A stretch of DNA of 64,000 nt from Streptomyces sp. CoH27 (GTDB lineage: Bacteria > Actinomycetota > Actinomycetes > Streptomycetales > Streptomycetaceae), in NCBI RefSeq assembly GCF_020181035.1, contig NZ_JAIQYY010000010.1:168272-232271 (forward strand), given 5' to 3'. The position numbers and the translations under genes were made by a program. This document shows positions 9,041 through 17,731 of this stretch, in pieces (the first letter of the stretch is position 1; each line of letters starts with the position of its first letter). A model generated the notes under the pieces. It was not told where the DNA came from. It searched no databases and saw only the letters and a program-made list of their open reading frames with translations.

Positions 9041-9807
9041 CCACGCCTTCCGCACGCATCCTCGTAGCCACCGCGGTCCCCGCCGAACGGGACGCGGTGG
9101 CACGGGCGTTCTCCTCGCCGGACTCGCAGGACTCACCGGACTTGCCGGACTCGCCGGTGGAGCAGATCTGGCAGCCGGGCGTGGGACTGACGCGTACGAC
9201 ACGTACGGCCGGCGTCTGGGATCTGCTCGACGCGGGTGTCGGCCCGGCCCGCGCCGCCGCCTCCGTCTCCGCCGCACTCACCGCGGCCCAGCTCGCCGGT
9301 ACCCCGTACGACCTGGTCGTCTCGGCCGGGATCGGCGGGGGCTTCCAGCCCGAGGCGCCCGTCGGCTCCCTCGTCGTCGCCCGTCGGATCACCGTCGCCG
9401 ACCTGGGCGCCGAAACCGCCGACGGCTTCCTGCCGGTCACCGAACTGGGCTTCGGAACCGTCCACCACTACCCGCCGAGATCACTCGTACGGGTTGCCTG
9501 CCAGGCCACCGGCGCCCAGGCCGGCACCATCCTCACCGTCTCCACCGTCACCGGCACCGCCGCCCGCGCCGCCGAGCTGCGCGCCCGGCACCCGCAGGCG
9601 CTCGCCGAGGGCATGGAGGGCTTCGGGGTGGCGGAGGCGGCCGACGCGCACGGGACGGCCGTCCTGGAGATCCGCGCGGTCTCCAACCCGGTCGGCCCGC
9701 GCGACCGCGCCGCCTGGCGCATCGGCGACGCCCTGACCGCCCTCACCGAGGCATTCGGGAAGCTCGCGCCCGCATTGGAGAGTTGGAACCGACATGACGA
9801 CCAGTGA
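9037..9807 (+). CDS. mqnB: Futalosine hydrolase (menaquinone biosynthesis)
   Basis: About 256 residues of the nucleoside phosphorylase/hydrolase fold. MqnB cleaves futalosine to dehypoxanthine futalosine and hypoxanthine in the futalosine route to menaquinone. Signatures: VVSAGIGGGF (purine-binding loop), a catalytic EGMEGFGVAEAA stretch containing the Glu-Met-Glu triad typical of MTA/SAH nucleosidase relatives, and SNPVGPRDR near the end. No ATG, GTG or TTG fits the true N-terminus (TTPSARILVATAVPAERD). The best start is a CTG at 9037, with AAGAAGG five bases upstream and a CTGA overlap with the preceding stop. It overlaps mqnD by 14 bases, confirming a menaquinone operon. Confidence 0.88.
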   Translation: MTTPSARILVATAVPAERDAVARAFSSPDSQDSPDLPDSPVEQIWQPGVGLTRTTRTAGVWDLLDAGVGPARAAASVSAALTAAQLAGTPYDLVVSAGIGGGFQPEAPVGSLVVARRITVADLGAETADGFLPVTELGFGTVHHYPPRSLVRVACQATGAQAGTILTVSTVTGTAARAAELRARHPQALAEGMEGFGVAEAADAHGTAVLEIRAVSNPVGPRDRAAWRIGDALTALTEAFGKLAPALESWNRHDDQ

Positions 9808-10654
9808 GCAGCATCAGACCCTGCGGATCGCGTACTCCCCCTGCCCGAACGACACCTTCGTCTTCGACGCCCTCGCCCACGGCCGCGTGCCCGGGGCGCC
9901 CGCGCTGGACGTGACGTTCGCCGACATCGACATCACCAACGGCATGGCCGAGCGTGGCGAGTTCGACGTGCTCAAGGTGTCGTACGCCGTCCTGCCGTAC
10001 GTCCTCGGCGAGTACGCCCTGCTGCCGTGCGGCGGCGCGCTGGGCCGGGGCTGCGGCCCGCTCGTCCTCACGCGGGAGGCGGGGGCGGACCTGACGGGCC
10101 GTACGGTCGCCGTGCCCAGTGAGAAGTCGACGGCGTATCTCCTCTTCCGCCTCTGGGCGGCCGACACCCTCCCCGGCGGGGTCGGCGAGATCGTCGTCCT
10201 GCCGTTCCACGAGATCATGCCGGCCGTGCGGGACGGCAAGGTGGACGCCGGACTGGTCATCCACGAGGCCCGCTTCACGTACCAGAACTACGGTCTGCAC
10301 AAGCTCGCCGACATGGGCGAGCACTGGGAGCGGACCACCGGGCTGCCGATCCCACTGGGCGCGATCATCGCCAAGCGCGCGCTGGGCGCGGACACGCTGA
10401 CCCGGCTCGCGGATTCCATCCGCACCTCGGTACGGGCCGCCTGGGACGACCCCGAGGCCTCCCGGCCGTACGTCATGGCCCACGCCCAGGAGATGGACCC
10501 GGCCGTCGCGGACCAGCACATCGGCCTGTACGTCAACGAGTTCACCGCCGACCTCGGCGAGGACGGCTACGCGGCGATCCGCGGCCTGCTGACGCGCGCT
10601 GCAGCCGAGGGACTACTGCCCGCCCTCCCACCCGAGGCGCTCGCGTTTCCCTGA
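9794..10654 (+). CDS. mqnD: 1,4-dihydroxy-6-naphthoate synthase
   Basis: A 286-residue periplasmic-binding-protein-like enzyme that converts cyclic dehypoxanthine futalosine to 1,4-dihydroxy-6-naphthoate in the futalosine menaquinone pathway. The N-terminal SPCPNDTFVFDAL and the central ITNGMAERGEFDVLKVSY and VIHEARFTYQNYGL segments are family signatures, the last including the catalytic His region. Length is normal for the family. It starts inside mqnB (14-base overlap). Seventy-five bases downstream of its stop lies a second, diverged and in-frame copy of its last 20 codons plus stop, described separately. Confidence 0.93.
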   Translation: MTTSEQHQTLRIAYSPCPNDTFVFDALAHGRVPGAPALDVTFADIDITNGMAERGEFDVLKVSYAVLPYVLGEYALLPCGGALGRGCGPLVLTREAGADLTGRTVAVPSEKSTAYLLFRLWAADTLPGGVGEIVVLPFHEIMPAVRDGKVDAGLVIHEARFTYQNYGLHKLADMGEHWERTTGLPIPLGAIIAKRALGADTLTRLADSIRTSVRAAWDDPEASRPYVMAHAQEMDPAVADQHIGLYVNEFTADLGEDGYAAIRGLLTRAAAEGLLPALPPEALAFP

Positions 10655-10729
10655 GGCGACCCGCGCACACGCGCGACGGCCGAGGGGCTGGTGCCGCCCC
10701 TCGGCCCGGATGTGCTCGTGTTTCCCTGA
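10592..10729 (+). repeat. Tandem echo of the mqnD 3' end
   Basis: The last 20 codons and TGA of mqnD (10592-10654) recur at 10667-10729 with a period of 75 bases and no gaps. The peptides read TRAAAEGLLPALPPEALAFP and TRATAEGLVPPLGPDVLVFP. Thirteen of 20 residues match and many base changes are at third positions. The second copy is in frame with mqnD through the TGA at 10652. It also contains the hairpin at 10678-10706. Confidence 0.85.
10678..10706. terminator. Hairpin inside the mqnD echo
   Basis: A perfect 10-bp stem (GGCCGAGGGG pairing with CCCCTCGGCC) with a 9-base loop between the convergent mqnD and cold-shock genes. It could serve as a bidirectional terminator. It exists because the downstream copy of the mqnD tail differs from the coding copy in the right arm. 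Confidence 0.65.
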
Positions 10730-10735
10730 CGGTCC

Positions 10736-11119
10736 TCAGACGTCCAGCTGGTCGGCGACCGCGCGGAGCAGGCCGGCGATCTTCTTGCCGGACGCCTTGT
10801 CCGGGTAGCGGCCCTTCTCCAGCATCGGGGTGATGTTTTCGAGAAGGGTCGTCAGGTCCTGCACGATCGAGGCCAGCTCGTCCGGCTTCTTGCGCTGGGC
10901 GGCGGCGACCGACGGCGTCGGGTCCAGCACGGTCACGGAGAGCGCCTGGTCACCGCGCTGACCGGCGACGACGCCGAACTCCACGCGCTGTCCCGGCTTG
11001 AGTACGTCGACTCCGGCGGGGAGAACCGAGGAATGGACGAAGACGTCACCGCCGTCGTCGCGGGAGAGAAAGCCGAAGCCCTTCTCGCTGTTGAACCACT
11101 TGACCTTGCCGGTAGGCAC
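10736..11119 (-). CDS. Cold-shock-domain protein with C-terminal extension
   Basis: A 127-residue protein. Residues 1-66 are a cold-shock domain with both RNA-binding motifs (KGFGFLSRD, here GFGFL, and VFVHSSVL), which binds single-stranded RNA or DNA. Residues about 70-127 are an extra helical segment (ELASIVQDLTTLLENITPML) not found in classical 67-residue CspA proteins, and perhaps used for dimerisation. The GTG start at 11119 has GAGG nine bases upstream. It is convergent with mqnD and divergent from the small membrane-protein gene. Confidence 0.88.
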   Translation of the reverse strand: MPTGKVKWFNSEKGFGFLSRDDGGDVFVHSSVLPAGVDVLKPGQRVEFGVVAGQRGDQALSVTVLDPTPSVAAAQRKKPDELASIVQDLTTLLENITPMLEKGRYPDKASGKKIAGLLRAVADQLDV

Positions 11120-11292
11120 GTCTGTCCTCGTCCTCGTGTCTCGTCGGGAATACTTCGGAAACGGCTCTTGATAGCACTACAGCGGGTCGACCATGACCCG
11201 CCGCTACCAAGCGCTACCAAGGCTAATGGTCTTCGGGCGGGTGACAAGACGTCCCCCGGTTCTTCACCGTGGCTGGGAACTACCCTGGTCCG

Positions 11293-11550
11293 GTGCGTGA
11301 CAAAACCCAAACGAATTCCACCGAGCCCGGTGACCTGCTGATCCGCGCCGGTGCCGTCGTCTTCTTCCTCGGGGCGCTGGCCACTCTGGTCACGGTGGCC
11401 CCGCTGTTCCTCGGCGACAAGCCTTTTCCGACGTACATGTACCTGCTGAGCATGCTCATGGGCGTCGGTTTCCTGCTCGCCGCCGCCGGTGTGCTGCGGT
11501 CGGTGACGGCCGGCCGGCGTCAGGCGCGGGCGGCAGCCGCCGAACGGTAG
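11293..11550 (+). CDS. Small two-helix membrane protein
   Basis: An 85-residue protein with two hydrophobic stretches (LIRAGAVVFFLGALATLVTV and MYLLSMLMGVGFLLAAAGV) joined by a short loop, and a basic Arg-rich C-terminus, so both ends probably face the cytoplasm. The GTG at 11293 is preferred over the upstream in-frame ATG: a TACCCT box ends six bases before it, the same leaderless spacing as at 1251. Its last 31 bases overlap the 3' end of the convergent HAD gene. No function is known to me. Confidence 0.7.
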   Translation: MRDKTQTNSTEPGDLLIRAGAVVFFLGALATLVTVAPLFLGDKPFPTYMYLLSMLMGVGFLLAAAGVLRSVTAGRRQARAAAAER

Positions 11551-12152
11551 CCGTCGAGCCAGCCCGGGAACGCGGAGAGGTCGTCCAGCACGACGTCCGC
11601 CCCGGCCGCGTGCAGATCGTCGGCCGGGCACGGCCCGGTGGCCACGGCGACGGACAGCGCGCCCGCCGTGCGCGCCCCGCGCACGTCCCCGACATGGTCA
11701 CCGACGTACACGCCCGCACCGTACTCGCGCAGCGCCCGCGCCTTCTGCTCGGCCCACAGGTCGCCCACGACCACGTCGGGCTCGATGCCGAGGTGCGCCA
11801 GGTGCAGCTTGGCGTTGGGCTCGTACTTCGCCGTGACGACCATGGTCCGCCCGCCGGCCGCCCGTACGGCCGCTATCGCTTCCCGCGCGCCCTCCATGGC
11901 AGGGGTCGCGGCGATCGCGATCGTCGGGTACATCTCCCGGTACAGGTCCGCCATCGCGGGGATCTGCTCCTCGGGGAACCAGTTGACCAACTCCTCCGCC
12001 AGCGGCGGCCCCAGCCGCGTCACCGCCAGATCGGCGTCGATGTACGTCCCGGTCCGCTCCGACAGCGCCAGGTAGCAGGCGCGAATGCCCGGCCGCGAGT
12101 CGATGAGGGTCATGTCGAGGTCGAAGCCGACGGTGAGAGTCATGCGGCTCAT
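11520..12152 (-). CDS. HAD-superfamily phosphatase
   Basis: A 210-residue haloacid dehalogenase-type hydrolase. Motif I is GFDLDMTLIDS (nucleophile Asp in DLDMT), a Thr/Lys region follows (VVTAKYEPN), and motif IV is VGDHVGDVRGA. The cap is inserted after motif I, as in phosphoglycolate-phosphatase-like members. It hydrolyses a phosphomonoester; the substrate is not evident. Two ATGs (12152 and 12143) could start it; neither has a convincing ribosome binding site. Its 3' end overlaps the convergent small membrane-protein gene by 31 bases. Upstream lies a dispersed intergenic repeat. Confidence 0.82.
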   Translation of the reverse strand: MSRMTLTVGFDLDMTLIDSRPGIRACYLALSERTGTYIDADLAVTRLGPPLAEELVNWFPEEQIPAMADLYREMYPTIAIAATPAMEGAREAIAAVRAAGGRTMVVTAKYEPNAKLHLAHLGIEPDVVVGDLWAEQKARALREYGAGVYVGDHVGDVRGARTAGALSVAVATGPCPADDLHAAGADVVLDDLSAFPGWLDGYRSAAAARA

Positions 12153-12251
12153 TGTGCCGGGTGCCCGTCCGCCGCCGGGTGCCTCCGGCGGTTCGGCCGA
12201 ACGGGTTGGCGCCGTAGAGGCAACTGCGCACTGCCGGGTGCGGGTGCGCTG

Positions 12252-12352
12252 TGGTCGCTCGTTCCCCCAAGTTCTCGGCTTCGCTCGAACAGGGGGGACC
12301 CCCATCGCGGCGGAGCCGCATATCGACACAGCCCCGCACCCCTTCGGGGCGC
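12252..12352. repeat. Dispersed intergenic repeat, copy 1
   Basis: A GC-rich element (…CCCCCAAGTTCTCGGCTTCG…) ending in a hairpin (GCACCCC TTC GGGGCGC, 12336-12352) directly at the stop codon of the minus-strand gene. A near-identical copy in the opposite orientation lies at 21008-21120, again just after a stop codon. Such elements are scattered through Streptomyces intergenic regions; here both copies probably act as terminators. Confidence 0.7.
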
Positions 12353-13381
12353 TCACCTCCGCCGCTGCGACCGCCACACCAGGTACAGAGCCGACGCCAC
12401 CGCCGCCCCCCGCACCACCCACGGCCACGTCCCCGCGACCGCGTCCCCCATGTGCCCCTGAGCGATCGGCTGCCCCCAGCGCCCGTTGTCCCGACCCCAC
12501 AGCCACACCAGCCCCGCCGCCACCGCCGTACCCGGCAGGATCAGCACCGCCGTCTTGGTCTCCGCGGCGGTCAGCCGGCGGGAGCCGTAGGCGATGGCCC
12601 AGCCGAGCAGGAGCGCGAACCAGTTGCCGAGCACCGCGCCGGCGACCAGCGCGGCGGCGGCCAGCAGCAGGAAGGGGTTGGTCCAGCCGGCGGCTGGGCG
12701 CAGGGGCAGCATCCGGCGGCGCCCGGTGGGAGCGGCCTCGTCCGCGGTGTCAGGCGCCTCGTCCGTCACCTCCTGCGCGGCGGCCTTCTCCGTCCCCGAC
12801 GTCCCCTCCGTCTCCTTCGGCGGCCGGCGGAGCAGGTCCGGGATCTCCACACCCCCGACGAACCCCGGCACGGAATCGGTGTCCGGGCCGCCGAGGGGAG
12901 CGCCGCCGAGCTGCCACCAGTCGGGATGCGTGGCGCTGTCGCCGAGTTCGTGCGCGGAGGCGAGATGGGGCGGGGCGGGCGCGTCGCGCGGCGCGGACGG
13001 TGCCGCGGGCTCGGAACCGGCGGAGCGAGGGCGCGGTACGGCCCGGCGCAGGCCCTTCGGCCGGTCCTTCTTCCCGTCGGTGTCGCCCGCCTCGGGCTGT
13101 ACCGGCACCGCGGCCGCCGGGGGCTGCGGGAAGCGTCCGGGGCCGGGGCCGGATGTGCCGCCCGCGGCCGCCACGACCTCGTCGGGGGTGCCGAGCCGAT
13201 CCAGGATGCGGCGTACGGCGGCCGGACTGTCCACCGTCACCTTGGCCCGGTGCCGGTCGATCTCGTTGCGCAGCTCCGTCACGAGCCGCATCCGCGTGGA
13301 CGACGGCAGCTGCCGCTGCTGAGCGATGTCCCCGACACGGCTCAGGTACTCGTAGACGACCTGGTCGCTCTCGATCCCCAC
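12353..13381 (-). CDS. HAAS-type membrane protein
   Basis: A 342-residue protein. The first 60 residues (VVYEYLSRVGDIAQQRQLP ... ELRNEIDRHR) resemble the HAAS signalling domain found in actinobacterial and Firmicute membrane proteins, often next to PadR regulators. A long Pro/Ala/acidic disordered middle follows. The last 110 residues hold three or four membrane segments (NPFLLLAAAALVAGAVLGNW, FALLLGWAIAYG, AVLILPGTAVAAGLVWLWG). The GTG start at 13381 lacks a good ribosome binding site. No PadR gene is adjacent, so a partner is not evident. It is divergent from the helicase-associated gene. Confidence 0.65.
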   Translation of the reverse strand: MGIESDQVVYEYLSRVGDIAQQRQLPSSTRMRLVTELRNEIDRHRAKVTVDSPAAVRRILDRLGTPDEVVAAAGGTSGPGPGRFPQPPAAAVPVQPEAGDTDGKKDRPKGLRRAVPRPRSAGSEPAAPSAPRDAPAPPHLASAHELGDSATHPDWWQLGGAPLGGPDTDSVPGFVGGVEIPDLLRRPPKETEGTSGTEKAAAQEVTDEAPDTADEAAPTGRRRMLPLRPAAGWTNPFLLLAAAALVAGAVLGNWFALLLGWAIAYGSRRLTAAETKTAVLILPGTAVAAGLVWLWGRDNGRWGQPIAQGHMGDAVAGTWPWVVRGAAVASALYLVWRSQRRR

Positions 13382-13458
13382 GGTGAGGACGGTACCGCTT
13401 GGTCACCGTCCACCCGACTCACTCGGCTGGAACCGGCGCACCCGCTACCGTGGGTCAG

Positions 13459-16005
13459 ATGAGCCAAGCGGCCCGACCAGCTCCCCGTTCCCTCGCGGAA
13501 GCGCTGCGCGCCAGGGACGACGCCTCCCTGTCCGCGCTCCTGCGCAGCCGGCCCGACCTCATCACGCCCGTCCCGACCGACCTCACCCAGCTGGCCACCC
13601 GGGCCGGCACCCGCGCCTCGGTGCTGCGTGCGCTGGAGCGGCTGGACCGGTTCGCGCTGCAGACCGCGGAGGCGCTGGCCGTCGCCCCGGACCCGGCGTC
13701 GTACGACACCCTGCTCGGGCTGATGGCGGGCGACGCCCGGGACGCGACGGTCGCCGGCGCGCTGCCGCGTGCCCTCGGCACCCTGCGCGAGCAGGCGCTG
13801 GTGTGGGGCGACGACGAGCGGCTGCGGCTCGTCCGCACCGCCCGGGAGCTCCTCGCCCCGTCCGCGCAGCACCCCTCCCCGACCGGGCTCGGCCCGACCG
13901 TGCAGGAGGCGACCTCGGGCATGTCGCCGGGCCGGGTCCAGGAGATCGTGACGACGGCCGGGCTGCCGTCGACGCACGACGCGGTGTCCGCCGTGGCCGC
14001 GCTCACCGCGCTGTTCACCCACCGCGGGAAGATGGCCAAGCTGCTCGCCGGCGCCCCGGCCGGGTCGCACGAGGTGCTCGCCCGGCTGGTCTGGGGACCG
14101 CCGTACGGGCAGGTCACCCCGGAGCCGGCCGCGCATCTGCGCTGGCTGCTCGACCGGGGCCTGCTGCTGCCGACCGCCCCCGGCACGGTGGTCCTGCCCC
14201 GCGAGGTGGCCCTGCATCTGCGCGAGGGCCTCGCGCACCGCACGCCCGAGCCGCTGCCGCCCGCCGTGGAGCCGGCCGCCGCCCACAACCCGCAGGTGGT
14301 CGACGCGACGGCGGCCGGCCAGGCGTACACCGCGCTCGCCACCGTCGAGGAGCTGCTGAAGGACTGGGACGAGGGCGGCCCGGCCGTGCTGCGGGCCGGC
14401 GGGCTGAGCGTGCGGGACCTGAAGCGGACCGCCGTCGCGCTGGACGTGGCGGAGCCGGTCGCCGCGTTCTGGGTGGAGCTGGCGTACGCGGCCGGTCTGA
14501 TCGCCTCCGACGGCGAGGCCGACGAGCGGTACGCGGCCACGCCCGCCTACGACGAGTGGCTGGAGCGGCCCGCCGCCGAACGCTGGGGCCGGCTCGCGGA
14601 GGCCTGGCTGGCGGCCACCCGGACGCCGGGGCTGGTCGGCGGGCGGGACGCCAAGGACCGCACGCTCTCCGCGCTCGGGCCGGGCCTGGACCGCTCGGCC
14701 GCGCCCGAGGTACGGCACCGGGTGCTGACCCTGCTCGCCGGGCTCCCCACGGGCACGGCGGCGGACACCGAGTCGGTCCTGGCCCGGCTGCGCTGGGAAC
14801 GGCCCCTGCGCGGCCGGCAGCCGGACGGCGCGGAGGACCTGCGCTCCCGGCTGGCCCGCTGGACCCTGGCGGAGGCGGAACAGCTGGGGATCACCGGCCG
14901 GGGCGCGCTGTCGGCGCACGCCCGCGCCCTGCTGGGCGCACCGGCCCCCGCCGCCGCCGTACCCCCGCGGGACGGTTCCGGTCCGGGCGCCAAACTCCCG
15001 GTCCATCACCATCACACCCCCGCCTCCCTCTCCCCCCTTGAGCAGACGACGGCGACCGCGGCGGCCGCCCGGATCCTGGCCCCGCTGCTGCCCGAACCCC
15101 TGGACCACGTGCTGCTCCAGGCCGACCTGACGGCGGTGGCGCCGGGCCCGCTGCGGCGGCCGCTCGCCGACACGCTGGGCGTGCTCGCGGACGTCGAGTC
15201 CAAGGGCGGCGCGACGGTCTACCGCTTCACACCGGGCTCGGTCCGCCGCGCCCTGGACGCCGGCCGCAGCGCCGCCGACCTGCACGCCTTCCTCACCGAG
15301 CACTCCCGTACGCCGGTCCCGCAGCCGCTCGCGTATCTGATCGACGACGTGGCCCGCAAGCACGGCCGGCTGCGGGTGGGCGCGGCCTCGGCGTACGTAC
15401 GCTGCGACGACGACGCCCTGCTGAACGAGATCCTGGCCGACAAGCGCGCCGCCGCCCTGCGGCTGCGCCGGCTGGCCCCGACCGTGCTGGCCGCCCAGTC
15501 CGACCCGGCGACGCTGCTGGAGGGCCTGCGCGCGATGGGCTTCGCGCCGGCCGCCGAGTCCGCCGAGGGCGATGTCCTGATCGCCCGCGCCCACGCCCAC
15601 CGCACCCCGCCGCGCACCGCACCCGAGCCGGTCCCGGACGGCCCGCCGCCACCCGACGCCACGCTGCTGACGGCGGCGATCCGCGCGATCCGGGCCGGCG
15701 ACCTGGCCGCGACCACCCCGCGCAAGCCCGTCGGCGAGTCCGCCGGGGCCGGGGCCCTGCCGACGGGCGGCGAACTCCCCCGCACCTCCGCCGCCGAGAC
15801 CCTGGCCACCATGCAGGCCGCCGTCCTGACCGGCGGCTCCCTCTGGATCGGCTACGTCAACGCCGAGGGCTCCGCCAGCCAGCGCGTCATCGCCCCGGTC
15901 CGCGTCGAGGGCGGCTTCGTCACGGCGTACGACCACACGGCGGACGAGGTCCGGACGTATCCGCTGCACCGGATCACGGGGGTGGCGGAGCTGGCCGAGG
16001 ACTGA
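13459..16005 (+). CDS. Helicase-associated domain protein (XPB partner)
   Basis: An 848-residue protein that actinobacteria carry next to an XPB-type helicase. The N-terminal 400 residues are helical winged-helix-like repeats (LAEALRARDDASLSALLRSRPDL, LRALERLDRFALQTAEAL). The C-terminal part (DHVLLQADLTAVAPGPL ... GATVYRFTPGSVRRALD) resembles the helicase-associated domain seen at the N-terminus of XPB. There is no Walker A motif, so it is not itself a helicase. The ATG at 13459 is seven bases after a TACCGT box. The XPB gene follows 76 bp downstream, suggesting one operon and a joint role in DNA repair or unwinding (inference). Confidence 0.78.
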   Translation: MSQAARPAPRSLAEALRARDDASLSALLRSRPDLITPVPTDLTQLATRAGTRASVLRALERLDRFALQTAEALAVAPDPASYDTLLGLMAGDARDATVAGALPRALGTLREQALVWGDDERLRLVRTARELLAPSAQHPSPTGLGPTVQEATSGMSPGRVQEIVTTAGLPSTHDAVSAVAALTALFTHRGKMAKLLAGAPAGSHEVLARLVWGPPYGQVTPEPAAHLRWLLDRGLLLPTAPGTVVLPREVALHLREGLAHRTPEPLPPAVEPAAAHNPQVVDATAAGQAYTALATVEELLKDWDEGGPAVLRAGGLSVRDLKRTAVALDVAEPVAAFWVELAYAAGLIASDGEADERYAATPAYDEWLERPAAERWGRLAEAWLAATRTPGLVGGRDAKDRTLSALGPGLDRSAAPEVRHRVLTLLAGLPTGTAADTESVLARLRWERPLRGRQPDGAEDLRSRLARWTLAEAEQLGITGRGALSAHARALLGAPAPAAAVPPRDGSGPGAKLPVHHHHTPASLSPLEQTTATAAAARILAPLLPEPLDHVLLQADLTAVAPGPLRRPLADTLGVLADVESKGGATVYRFTPGSVRRALDAGRSAADLHAFLTEHSRTPVPQPLAYLIDDVARKHGRLRVGAASAYVRCDDDALLNEILADKRAAALRLRRLAPTVLAAQSDPATLLEGLRAMGFAPAAESAEGDVLIARAHAHRTPPRTAPEPVPDGPPPPDATLLTAAIRAIRAGDLAATTPRKPVGESAGAGALPTGGELPRTSAAETLATMQAAVLTGGSLWIGYVNAEGSASQRVIAPVRVEGGFVTAYDHTADEVRTYPLHRITGVAELAED

Positions 16006-16081
16006 CCTGCGGCTCACCCGCTTCCTCGGCGAATGCGGCACACTGGACGTTTGGCCGGTGAGGAAAGGGTGTGTGCCGCTC

Positions 16082-17725
16082 GTGAACGGACCGCTGATCG
16101 TACAGTCCGACAAGACCCTGCTCCTGGAAGTCGACCACGAGCGGGCCGACGACTGCCGACGGGCCATCGCGCCGTTCGCCGAGCTGGAGCGGGCGCCGGA
16201 GCACATCCACACCTACCGGGTCACGCCGCTCGGGCTGTGGAACGCGCGGGCGGCCGGGCACGACGCCGAGCAGGTCGTGGACGCGCTGGTGCAGTACAGC
16301 CGGTATCCGGTGCCGCACGCGCTGCTGGTCGACATCGCCGACACGATGGACCGCTACGGCCGGCTGACCCTGTCCAAGCACCCCGCGCACGGACTCGTGC
16401 TCACCAGCACCGACCGGCCGGTGCTGGAGGAGGTGCTGCGGTCCAAGCGGATCGCCCCGCTGGTGGGCGCCCGGATCGACCCCGACACCGTCGTCGTGCA
16501 CCCCTCGGAGCGCGGGCAGATCAAGCAGGTGCTGCTGAAGCTGGGCTGGCCGGCCGAGGACCTCGCCGGGTACGTCGACGGTGAGGCGCACCCCATCGAG
16601 CTGCTGGAGGACGGCTGGGCGCTCAGGCCGTACCAGAAGCAGGCCGTGGAGAACTTCTGGCACGGCGGCAGCGGTGTGGTCGTGCTCCCCTGCGGTGCCG
16701 GAAAGACGCTGGTCGGCGCCGGGTCCATGGCGCAGGCCAAGTCGACCACCCTCATCCTCGTCACCAACACCGTCTCGGCGCGGCAGTGGAAGCACGAGCT
16801 GGTGAAGCGGACCTCGCTGACCGAGGACGAGATCGGCGAGTACAGCGGGACGAGGAAGGAGATCCGGCCGGTCACCATCGCCACGTACCAGGTGCTGACG
16901 ACGAAGCGGAAGGGTGTCTATCCGCACCTGGAGCTGTTCGACTCCCGGGACTGGGGGCTGATCGTCTACGACGAGGTGCATCTGCTGCCGGCTCCCGTCT
17001 TCAAGTTCACCGCCGATCTCCAGGCGCGCCGGCGGCTGGGGCTGACGGCGACGCTGGTCCGTGAGGACGGGCGCGAGTCGGACGTCTTCTCCCTCATCGG
17101 GCCCAAGCGGTTCGACGCGCCCTGGAAGGAGATCGAGGCGCAGGGGTACATCGCGCCCGCCGACTGTGTCGAGGTGCGGGTGAACCTGACCGACTCCGAG
17201 CGGCTCGCGTACGCCACCGCCGAGACGGAGGAGAAGTACCGCTTCTGTGCGACGACGGACACCAAGCGGAAGGTGACGGAGGCGATCGTGCGCCGCTTCG
17301 CCGGCCAGCAGATCCTCGTCATCGGCCAGTACATCGACCAACTCGACGAGCTGGGCGAGCACTTGAACGCCCCGGTGATCAAGGGCGAGACGTCCAACGC
17401 GCAGCGCGAGAAGCTCTTCGACGCGTTCCGCGAGGGCGAGATCAGTGTGCTGGTGGTGTCGAAGGTCGCGAACTTCTCCATCGACCTGCCCGAGGCGACG
17501 GTCGCCATCCAGGTGTCCGGCACCTTCGGCTCGCGCCAGGAGGAGGCCCAGCGCCTGGGCCGCGTGCTGCGCCCGAAGGCCGACGGCCACCAGGCCCACT
17601 TCTACTCGGTGGTCGCCCGCGACACCATCGACCAGGACTTCGCCGCCCACCGGCAGCGCTTCCTGGCCGAGCAGGGCTATGCCTACCGCATCGTGGACGC
17701 CGACGAGATCCTTGCGGAGAGCTGA
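16082..17725 (+). CDS. XPB/Ssl2-family DNA helicase
   Basis: A 547-residue superfamily 2 helicase of the XPB type, a 3'-5' ATP-dependent translocase linked to nucleotide excision repair in eukaryotes and archaea and found in actinobacteria. Residues 1-180 are the N-terminal helicase-associated region; motif Q is LRPYQKQAV, motif I (Walker A) CGAGKT at 204-209, motif II DEVH at 297-300, motif III LTATL at 321, and motif VI QEEAQRLGRVLRP near the end. I chose GTG 16082, which gives the usual N-terminus; GAGGAAAGG lies upstream. It follows the helicase-associated gene. Confidence 0.92.
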   Translation: MNGPLIVQSDKTLLLEVDHERADDCRRAIAPFAELERAPEHIHTYRVTPLGLWNARAAGHDAEQVVDALVQYSRYPVPHALLVDIADTMDRYGRLTLSKHPAHGLVLTSTDRPVLEEVLRSKRIAPLVGARIDPDTVVVHPSERGQIKQVLLKLGWPAEDLAGYVDGEAHPIELLEDGWALRPYQKQAVENFWHGGSGVVVLPCGAGKTLVGAGSMAQAKSTTLILVTNTVSARQWKHELVKRTSLTEDEIGEYSGTRKEIRPVTIATYQVLTTKRKGVYPHLELFDSRDWGLIVYDEVHLLPAPVFKFTADLQARRRLGLTATLVREDGRESDVFSLIGPKRFDAPWKEIEAQGYIAPADCVEVRVNLTDSERLAYATAETEEKYRFCATTDTKRKVTEAIVRRFAGQQILVIGQYIDQLDELGEHLNAPVIKGETSNAQREKLFDAFREGEISVLVVSKVANFSIDLPEATVAIQVSGTFGSRQEEAQRLGRVLRPKADGHQAHFYSVVARDTIDQDFAAHRQRFLAEQGYAYRIVDADEILAES

Positions 17726-17731
17726 GCCGGG

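Noticed and set aside
13342..16212. 956-codon minus ORF opposite the helicase-associated gene
   Set aside because: Shadow frame; Arg/Gly-rich repetitive composition, no motifs, and it would overlap several genes.
16082..17725. Calling the helicase a RecG/RecQ or DEAD-box RNA helicase
   Set aside because: The N-terminal domain, DEVH box and neighbouring helicase-associated gene fit the XPB/Ssl2 type.
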